Below are positions 43,863 through 49,106 of a stretch of 49,106 nt of DNA, in pieces. Location of the stretch: positions 1-49,106 of the forward strand of contig JAILFA010000129.1 of assembly GCA_024687125.1 (NCBI GenBank), written 5' to 3'. Position numbers and translations under genes: made by a program. Origin of the DNA: Lachnospiraceae bacterium (GTDB lineage: Bacteria; Bacillota; Clostridia; Lachnospirales; Lachnospiraceae). The notes under the pieces were generated by a model that saw only the letters and a program-made list of their open reading frames with translations, made no database searches and had not been told where the DNA came from. Each line of letters begins with the position of its first letter. Within the stretch, counting starts at the first letter, position 1.

Positions 43863-44612
43863 ATGGCACTGCTTGAAATCAACGATCTGTCTGTAGCCGT
43901 TAATGAAAAGCGGATCCTGCAGGGGATCACCCTCTCGATCGGCGAGGGGGAAACACATGTCCTCATGGGACCGAACGGAGCGGGAAAATCCACGCTCGGT
44001 CTTTCCCTGATGGGAAGTCCGGGATATGTCAGGGAGAGCGGCACGATCCTGTTTGACGGACAGGATCTTACGGAGCTCTCTGCAGACAAACGGGCCAAGG
44101 CGGGGATCTTCCTGTCTTTTCAGAATCCGATCGAGGTTCCGGGAGTATCCCTTTCCAGTTTTATCCGGAATGCGATCCATGAGCAGACAGGACAGCCGGT
44201 CAAGCTGTTCAGCTATCAGAAAAAACTGGCGGCGGCAATGGAACTCCTTTCCATGGACCCCTCCTATGCGGACAGGGATCTGAATGTCGGATTTTCCGGC
44301 GGTGAGAAAAAGAAGGCGGAGATCCTGCAGATGCTTCTGCTCCAGCCGCGTCTCGCAATCCTTGATGAGACCGATTCCGGGCTGGATGTGGATGCTGTGC
44401 GGACGGTTTCACAGGGTGTGGAAGCTTATCAGGAGAGCAGGAACGGGGCGCTCCTGATCATCACACATTCCACGCGGATCCTGGAATCGCTGCATGTCGA
44501 CCGGGTACACATTCTGGTCAAAGGAAGGATCGTTAGGACCGGGGACGCGTCTCTGATCGAAGAGATCAACCGCAATGGGTTTGAACAGTTTATACAGGAT
44601 GGAGACAGATAA
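43863..44612 (+). CDS. sufC: SufC, Fe-S assembly ATPase
   Basis: A 249-residue ABC-type ATPase of the SufBCD scaffold. Walker A is GPNGAGKST (about 37-45), followed by the Q-loop in LSFQNPIEVPGVS, the signature FSGGEKKKAE and Walker B LAILDETDSGLD, with an ending ITHSTRIL His switch. It drives conformational change of SufB-SufD during cluster assembly. It is the first gene of the suf operon; no promoter is obvious directly upstream, so transcription may begin within or before the hairpin repeat. Confidence 0.97.
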   Translation: MALLEINDLSVAVNEKRILQGITLSIGEGETHVLMGPNGAGKSTLGLSLMGSPGYVRESGTILFDGQDLTELSADKRAKAGIFLSFQNPIEVPGVSLSSFIRNAIHEQTGQPVKLFSYQKKLAAAMELLSMDPSYADRDLNVGFSGGEKKKAEILQMLLLQPRLAILDETDSGLDVDAVRTVSQGVEAYQESRNGALLIITHSTRILESLHVDRVHILVKGRIVRTGDASLIEEINRNGFEQFIQDGDR

Positions 44613-44614
44613 CG

Positions 44615-46024
44615 ATGGCTGATAACAGACAGGCGGTGCAGGATATTGACCGCAGTCTCTATGACTTTAAGGACGACGAGAGCGGGCAGGAATTCTACCG
44701 GATCGAGGAGGGTCTTACAGAGGACATCGTGCTCCAGGTATCGGAAGAAAAGAACGATCCGGACTGGATGCGCGAGTTTCGGCTGAAATGCTTGGGGATC
44801 TATGATCAGACCGAAATGGTACCGTGGGGGCCCGCCATTGACGGACTGGATATGGGACGGATCGCGACCTATGTGCGGCATAAAGGGGAGATGAAGACGG
44901 ACTGGGCGGATGTGCCGGAGGAGATCAAAAACACCTTTGAGCGTCTGGGGATTCCGCAGGCGGAGAGGGAGAGCCTGGCCGGTGTCGGTGCCCAGTATGA
45001 TTCGGAGCTCGTCTATCATAATGTCCGTGAGGAAGTCGCCGCCCAGGGAGTGGTCTATACCGATCTGGAGAGCGCGATCCGAGGCGAGTACGCGGAGATG
45101 ATCCGTGAGCACTTCATGCATCTCGTACCGCCGACAGATCACAAATTTGCGGCGTTGCACGGCGCTGTCTGGTCCGGCGGATCGTTTGTCTACGTGCCTA
45201 AAGGAGTCAAAGTGGAGATTCCGCTGCAGTCGTATTTCCGGCTCAATGCCAAAGGGGCCGGTCAGTTTGAGCACACGCTGATCATCGTCGATGAAGGGGC
45301 GGATCTTCATTTCATCGAAGGCTGTTCCGCGCCGAAATACAACGTGGCGAATCTCCATGCGGGCTGTGTTGAGCTGTATGTCGCGAAAAAGGCGAGGCTT
45401 CGCTATTCGACGATCGAAAACTGGTCCAAGAACATGTACAATCTGAACACCAAGCGGGCGATCGTTGAGGAAGACGGCGTGATGGAATGGGTCTCCGGCT
45501 CCTTCGGGAGTGCCGTGTCGTTCCTGTATCCGTCCACGATCCTCAAAGGCGACCGTTCCCGGATGGAATATACGGGGATCACATTTTCCGGTGCCGGACA
45601 GAACCTGGATACCGGTGCCAAGGTCGTGATGCAGGGAGAGGACACTTCCTGCGTGATCTCTTCCAAATCCATCGCCAAGGACGGCGGCATCGGCACTTAC
45701 CGTTCCAGTGTGATCGTCGGGAAGAACGCGAGACGGGCAAAGGCGTCGATCTCCTGCGATTCCCTGATGCTGGATTCCCGGTCGCGTTCGGACACGATCC
45801 CGGCGATGGATATCCGCACCAATGACGCGGACATCGGACACGAGGCCAGGATCGGCAGGATCAGCGACGAAGCGGTTTTTTATCTGATGAGCAGGGGCAT
45901 CCCTGAGGCAGACGCGAGGGCGATGATCGTATCCGGATTTGCGGATTCGGTATCCAAGGAGCTGCCGCTGGAGTATGCCGTAGAGATGAACAATCTGATC
46001 AAACTGGAGATGTCGGGGGGTTAA
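44615..46024 (+). CDS. sufB: SufB, Fe-S cluster scaffold subunit
   Basis: A 469-residue protein of normal length. Typical SufB stretches are WMREFRLKCL, the WGPAIDGLDMGRIATYV region, GGSFVYVPKGVKVEIPLQSYFRLN, HFIEGCSAPKY, SSVIVGKNARRAKASISCDSL and SDTIPAMDIRTNDADIGHEA. SufB carries the site where the cluster is built. It starts 2 bases after the sufC stop. Confidence 0.97.
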   Translation: MADNRQAVQDIDRSLYDFKDDESGQEFYRIEEGLTEDIVLQVSEEKNDPDWMREFRLKCLGIYDQTEMVPWGPAIDGLDMGRIATYVRHKGEMKTDWADVPEEIKNTFERLGIPQAERESLAGVGAQYDSELVYHNVREEVAAQGVVYTDLESAIRGEYAEMIREHFMHLVPPTDHKFAALHGAVWSGGSFVYVPKGVKVEIPLQSYFRLNAKGAGQFEHTLIIVDEGADLHFIEGCSAPKYNVANLHAGCVELYVAKKARLRYSTIENWSKNMYNLNTKRAIVEEDGVMEWVSGSFGSAVSFLYPSTILKGDRSRMEYTGITFSGAGQNLDTGAKVVMQGEDTSCVISSKSIAKDGGIGTYRSSVIVGKNARRAKASISCDSLMLDSRSRSDTIPAMDIRTNDADIGHEARIGRISDEAVFYLMSRGIPEADARAMIVSGFADSVSKELPLEYAVEMNNLIKLEMSGG

Positions 46025-46033
46025 GCGAATATC

Positions 46034-47122
46034 ATGAATGCTATACAGGTCAATACTCTGCCGTCACCGACATATCGTTTTCTTCGCGTCAATGACAGCA
46101 TTCTGGAGGTACCGGGCGGGATCGCTCCCGCGGATGACAGCGCATGGAAGGGACTTCTGCCGGCCGGCGGACTTTCGATCCGAGAGATACGGGAGGCAGA
46201 AACAGACGGCTTTGCAAAGATCGCCGGCGGTATGGGCGATGCTGCAGACAGACTTTTTCAGGAAGCCGGCGTCAGGCCCTGGGTGCTGGGTGTACCCGCG
46301 GGATCCTCCGGAGAGACCGTTTATCTTCCTGTAAAAGCTGCCGGCGGCAGAGCACAGCTTCATGCGCTCTGCGTTGAGGCGGGAGAAGGAAGTGATGTCA
46401 CTGTGATCCTCGATATTTCCGGTGAGGAGGCCGGCTGTGCCGCAGCAAAGGGACTTACCGGCATTTCTGTCAGGATCCGTGCCGCGCAGGATGCAAAGGT
46501 GCATCTGATCCCGGTACAGCGTCTGGGTTCCACGATCCGGCACTTCGAAGATATCGGCGCTGTGTGTGCGGAAAGGGCGTGCGTCAGACTCACGACGCTG
46601 TGTCTCGGCGGAAGCGGCGGGCATCTGGGAGCAAAATGTACGCTGGCCGGTGAAGCGTCATCCTTTGACAGCGAGACCGGATACTATGTCCGCGGGGATG
46701 CCGAACTTGATATCAACGCTGTCGCCGCGCATCAGGGAAAGCAGACCGATTCCCGGATGATCTTCCGGGGAGTTCTCGCTGACCGGGCGAAAAAAACGCT
46801 GCGGGGTACCATCGATTTTCTGACGGGTTCCTCCGATTCCGTGGGAGATGAGCAGGAGGACACTCTGCTTTTGTCTCCGGATGTTGAGAACCGGTCGGTT
46901 CCGGTGATCCTGTGTGCGGAGGAATCGGTGGACGGCCGCCACGGAGCCACTGTCGGGCAGCTGTCGGAAGATATGGTTTTCTACATGTGTTCCCGCGGAT
47001 ACAGCAAAGAGCAGGCTCGGCGGCTGATCGTTCAGGCGCGTCTGAAATCCGTAGCTTCCAGGATTCCGGAGGGTAGGCTTCGCTGGGAGGTTGAGCAGTG
47101 GATCGAAAGGGAGATCGGGTGA
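46034..47122 (+). CDS. sufD: SufD, Fe-S assembly subunit
   Basis: A 362-residue SufB paralogue that pairs with SufB in the SufBCD complex. It is shorter and more divergent than SufB, but the beta-helix core and C-terminal helical domain are recognisable (the DSRMIFRGVLADRAKKTLRG stretch, ENRSVPVILCAEESVDGRHGAT, SEDMVFYMCSRGYSKEQARRLI). A purine-rich site (GGGGGG) near the sufB stop may serve as ribosome binding site. Confidence 0.93.
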   Translation: MNAIQVNTLPSPTYRFLRVNDSILEVPGGIAPADDSAWKGLLPAGGLSIREIREAETDGFAKIAGGMGDAADRLFQEAGVRPWVLGVPAGSSGETVYLPVKAAGGRAQLHALCVEAGEGSDVTVILDISGEEAGCAAAKGLTGISVRIRAAQDAKVHLIPVQRLGSTIRHFEDIGAVCAERACVRLTTLCLGGSGGHLGAKCTLAGEASSFDSETGYYVRGDAELDINAVAAHQGKQTDSRMIFRGVLADRAKKTLRGTIDFLTGSSDSVGDEQEDTLLLSPDVENRSVPVILCAEESVDGRHGATVGQLSEDMVFYMCSRGYSKEQARRLIVQARLKSVASRIPEGRLRWEVEQWIEREIG

Positions 47123-47128
47123 TCATTC

Positions 47129-48358
47129 ATGGATAGATCAATACAGGAGATCAGAGGGGACTTCCGTATTCTGACGGACCATCCTCAGGTGGTGTATTTT
47201 GACAATGCGGCGACTTCGCAGCGGCCGGAGCAGGTACTTTCCGCCGTCGAAGCCTTTTACCGGGAAGCCAATGCCAATCCGCTCCGGGGGCTCTATGACT
47301 GGAGCACGGAAGCGACCGGGCGCTATGAGGCTGCACGTGCCGCGGCGGCGGGACTGATCGGCGCGTCCGCGGCGGAAGAGATCATCTTTACCAGAAATAC
47401 GACAGAATCGCTGAACCTTGTGGCATACAGCTACGGTCTTTCTCATCTGTCCGCGGGAGATGAGATCGTTGTTACCGTGATGGAGCATCATTCCAATATC
47501 CTGCCCTGGCAGATGGTCGCGTCGAAGACCGGGGCCCGTCTTGTGTGGATGGAGCCGGACATGGAAGGTGTTCTTTCGGATGAGGAGATCGAAAGAAAGA
47601 TCGGGCCGGCAGCGAAACTGGTCGCTGTGGGACATGTCTCCAATGTGTTCGGTGTGACCAATCCGGTGGAAAAGATCATTCGCCGCGCGCATGAAGTCGA
47701 CGCTGTGGCGGTTGTGGACGGTGCGCAGGCAGTTCCGCATATCCCCGTGGATGTACGCGCGCTTGACGCGGATTTCTACGCGTTTTCCGGGCACAAGATG
47801 CTTGCTCCGATGGGGATCGGCGCTCTGTATGGAAAAAAGAAGCTTCTGGATCAAATGCCGCCGTTTCTGACCGGCGGGGAGATGATCGAATATGTGACCC
47901 GCACGGAGGCGACCTGGGCGGAGCTTCCTCACAAGTTTGAGGCGGGAACCGTTAACGGAGCCGGCGCGGCGGGTCTTGGCGCCGCTGTGGAATATCTGCG
48001 GGACCGCGTTGGATATGACCTGATCCAAAAGCAGGAAGAAGCACTGACGGCGCGTCTGATGGAGAAACTGTCAAAGCTTCCGTATATACACATCTACGGA
48101 TCTCCGGATCCCGCAAAGCACTCGGGGATCGTCACCTTTACGATGGAAGGGGTGCATCCGCACGATCTTTCTTCGGTCCTTAACGAGGACGGGATCTGTA
48201 TCCGTGCGGGACACCACTGTGCGCAGCCGCTGATGCAGTTCCTCGGAGTCGGATCGACGGCCCGCGCCTCGTTATATTTCTACAACACGGAAGAGGAGGT
48301 CGACCGATTCGCGGAAAAACTCGCCGGCGTCCGGGAGGTCATGGGATATGGAGCTTAA
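47129..48358 (+). CDS. sufS: SufS, cysteine desulfurase
   Basis: A 409-residue pyridoxal-phosphate enzyme that takes sulfur from cysteine. Motifs: YFDNAATSQRP near the start, TRNTTESLNLVAYSY, VTVMEHHSNILPWQ, VVDGAQAVPHIPVDV, the PLP Lys in FSGHKMLAPMGIGALYG and the catalytic Cys in AGHHCAQPLM. It overlaps sufU by 11 bases, matching the SufS-SufU partnership of Gram-positive bacteria. Confidence 0.97.
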   Translation: MDRSIQEIRGDFRILTDHPQVVYFDNAATSQRPEQVLSAVEAFYREANANPLRGLYDWSTEATGRYEAARAAAAGLIGASAAEEIIFTRNTTESLNLVAYSYGLSHLSAGDEIVVTVMEHHSNILPWQMVASKTGARLVWMEPDMEGVLSDEEIERKIGPAAKLVAVGHVSNVFGVTNPVEKIIRRAHEVDAVAVVDGAQAVPHIPVDVRALDADFYAFSGHKMLAPMGIGALYGKKKLLDQMPPFLTGGEMIEYVTRTEATWAELPHKFEAGTVNGAGAAGLGAAVEYLRDRVGYDLIQKQEEALTARLMEKLSKLPYIHIYGSPDPAKHSGIVTFTMEGVHPHDLSSVLNEDGICIRAGHHCAQPLMQFLGVGSTARASLYFYNTEEEVDRFAEKLAGVREVMGYGA

Positions 48359-48806
48359 GCAGTTATACCGGGAGATCGTCAACGAACACAATCTGCACCC
48401 GTCTCATAAGCGGACGATCGAAGATCCGACGATCGAGCTTCGCGGTGTCAATCCCAGCTGCGGGGATGATATCACATTGCAGCTCAGGGAGAAGGACGGT
48501 ATCATCGAGGACGCCGCTTTTCAGGGCTCCGGTTGTGCGATCTCGCAGGCTTCCGTGGACATGATGATCGATGACATCATCGGGAAGACCAGAGAGGAGG
48601 CGCTTTCTCTGGCCGGCAGGTTTATGGGGATGATCAAGGGAGAAGCAAGCGAAGAGGATCTTGAGACGCTCGAGGAAGCTGCGGCGCTGCAGGATGTGTC
48701 CCATATGCCCGCGCGTGTAAAATGTGCGGTACTGGGGTGGCGGACCTTGCGGGAGGCGCTGGGCGGAAAAGACGAGGCTGCGGCGCAGGGACAGCAGGAG
48801 TCCTGA
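48348..48806 (+). CDS. sufU: SufU, zinc-dependent sulfur acceptor of SufS
   Basis: A 152-residue IscU-like protein. The three conserved Cys sit in NPSCGDD, GSGCAIS and RVKCAVLGWRTL. The insertion between the second and third Cys typical of SufU is present. In Gram-positive bacteria SufU accepts sulfur from SufS through a zinc site. It closes the operon. Confidence 0.95.
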   Translation: MELKQLYREIVNEHNLHPSHKRTIEDPTIELRGVNPSCGDDITLQLREKDGIIEDAAFQGSGCAISQASVDMMIDDIIGKTREEALSLAGRFMGMIKGEASEEDLETLEEAAALQDVSHMPARVKCAVLGWRTLREALGGKDEAAAQGQQES

Positions 48807-48813
48807 AAGAACC

Positions 48814-49106
48814 GTGACGGAAGACAGGAAAAAGAAGGTTCCCGGTAAAGGGTTCTTTACACATCTTGAAGGAAGCGACCGGTGGATCTTTTTTGCGGTA
48901 TGTTTTCTGACGGTTTTCCTGCCTGTTCTGTATCCGACGATACAGGGTAAGGGTTTTTATCATCTGGCGGATGACATCGATAACCAGATGCTTCCCTTTC
49001 TTTATAATTTTCGAAATGCGTTTTCTGACGGTCTGAACACATATCTCTGGAATCTGGATCTCGGGACTCCGGCGATGTATGCCTATGGATACTATGGAAT
49101 GGGCAG
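48814..49106 (+). CDS. Membrane protein, YfhO-like N-terminus, 3' end outside window
   Basis: A GTG start at 48814, 7 bases after sufU, opens a frame to the window end (97 codons visible). A basic cytoplasmic N-terminus leads to a membrane segment (about residues 24-44). The segment DDIDNQMLPFLYNFRNAF followed by LWNLDLGTPAMYAYGYYGMG resembles the first extracellular loop of YfhO-family membrane proteins. Those are large GT-C-like proteins linked to glycosylation of surface polymers. The start codon is not certain because the ribosome binding site is weak. Confidence 0.55.
   Translation, partial: MTEDRKKKVPGKGFFTHLEGSDRWIFFAVCFLTVFLPVLYPTIQGKGFYHLADDIDNQMLPFLYNFRNAFSDGLNTYLWNLDLGTPAMYAYGYYGMG

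Noticed and set aside
1..49106. High visible frequency of GATC across the window as a possible methylation or replication signal
   Set aside because: It follows from frequent GAT (Asp) and ATC (Ile) codon use, as in GATCTG and CGGATC strings inside genes, and shows no clustering in intergenic regions.

Overview
The window reads as chromosomal DNA of a Gram-positive anaerobe of the class Clostridia, most likely Lachnospiraceae or a close relative. The evidence is the sufC-B-D-S-U operon ending in SufU, a rubredoxin-first rubrerythrin, DUF4358 and DUF6431 proteins, ECF-type membrane proteins, a two-component-propeller hybrid kinase, sigma-A-like promoters with 17-18 nt spacers, and strong AGGAGG-type ribosome binding sites. 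I see no phage, plasmid, insertion sequence or CRISPR array. Both window ends cut through genes.

Layout. 1-5.7 kb: the 3' part of a family 2 glycoside hydrolase, then a membrane Ser/Thr kinase with an overlapping HTH gene, a small membrane protein and a lipoprotein made of two copies of one domain. 5.75-6.43 kb: a gene-free stretch whose two halves fold onto each other in a series of concentric helices (candidate large structured RNA), followed by tRNA-Val(GAC). 6.45-9.0 kb: an NYN/LOTUS protein with a small RG-rich membrane ORF, divergent from murG. 9.0-17.0 kb: two O-acetylation cassettes (MBOAT acyltransferase plus SGNH/DHHW partner) with exodeoxyribonuclease III, another SGNH protein and a DUF4358 lipoprotein. 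17.1-20.2 kb: an orphan TRAP binding protein, a cupin and an LsrK-type autoinducer-2 kinase. 20.3-27.5 kb: a signalling block of membrane HD-GYP protein, propeller hybrid histidine kinase and response regulator. 27.6-28.8 kb: luxS and the MTA/SAH nucleosidase gene. 28.7-33.3 kb: DUF6431, DHH phosphoesterase, glycosyltransferase, SH3-domain membrane protein, PHP protein and tRNA-Ser(CGA). 33.3-36.2 kb: a YwlG-like protein, an ECF S component, a divergent MocR-like regulator and rubrerythrin. 36.3-43.8 kb: LsrF, a flippase-like protein, a second hybrid kinase and a REC-GGDEF-GGDEF-like-REC-HD-GYP protein. 43.9-48.8 kb: the suf operon. The start of a large membrane protein closes the window.

Two themes tie the genes together. 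First, four enzymes of autoinducer-2 chemistry (the nucleosidase and LuxS for synthesis, LsrK and LsrF for processing) lie within about 19 kb, without the lsr transporter or repressor. They are mixed with extracellular-sensor kinases and cyclic-di-GMP enzymes that have no DNA-binding output. Second, envelope modification (MurG, two acetylation systems, glycosyltransferase, flippase-like protein) fills much of the rest. The least explained item is the nested RNA-like structure at 5.8-6.25 kb. Functional calls rest on reading motifs and remembered family sequences; no database search was possible.
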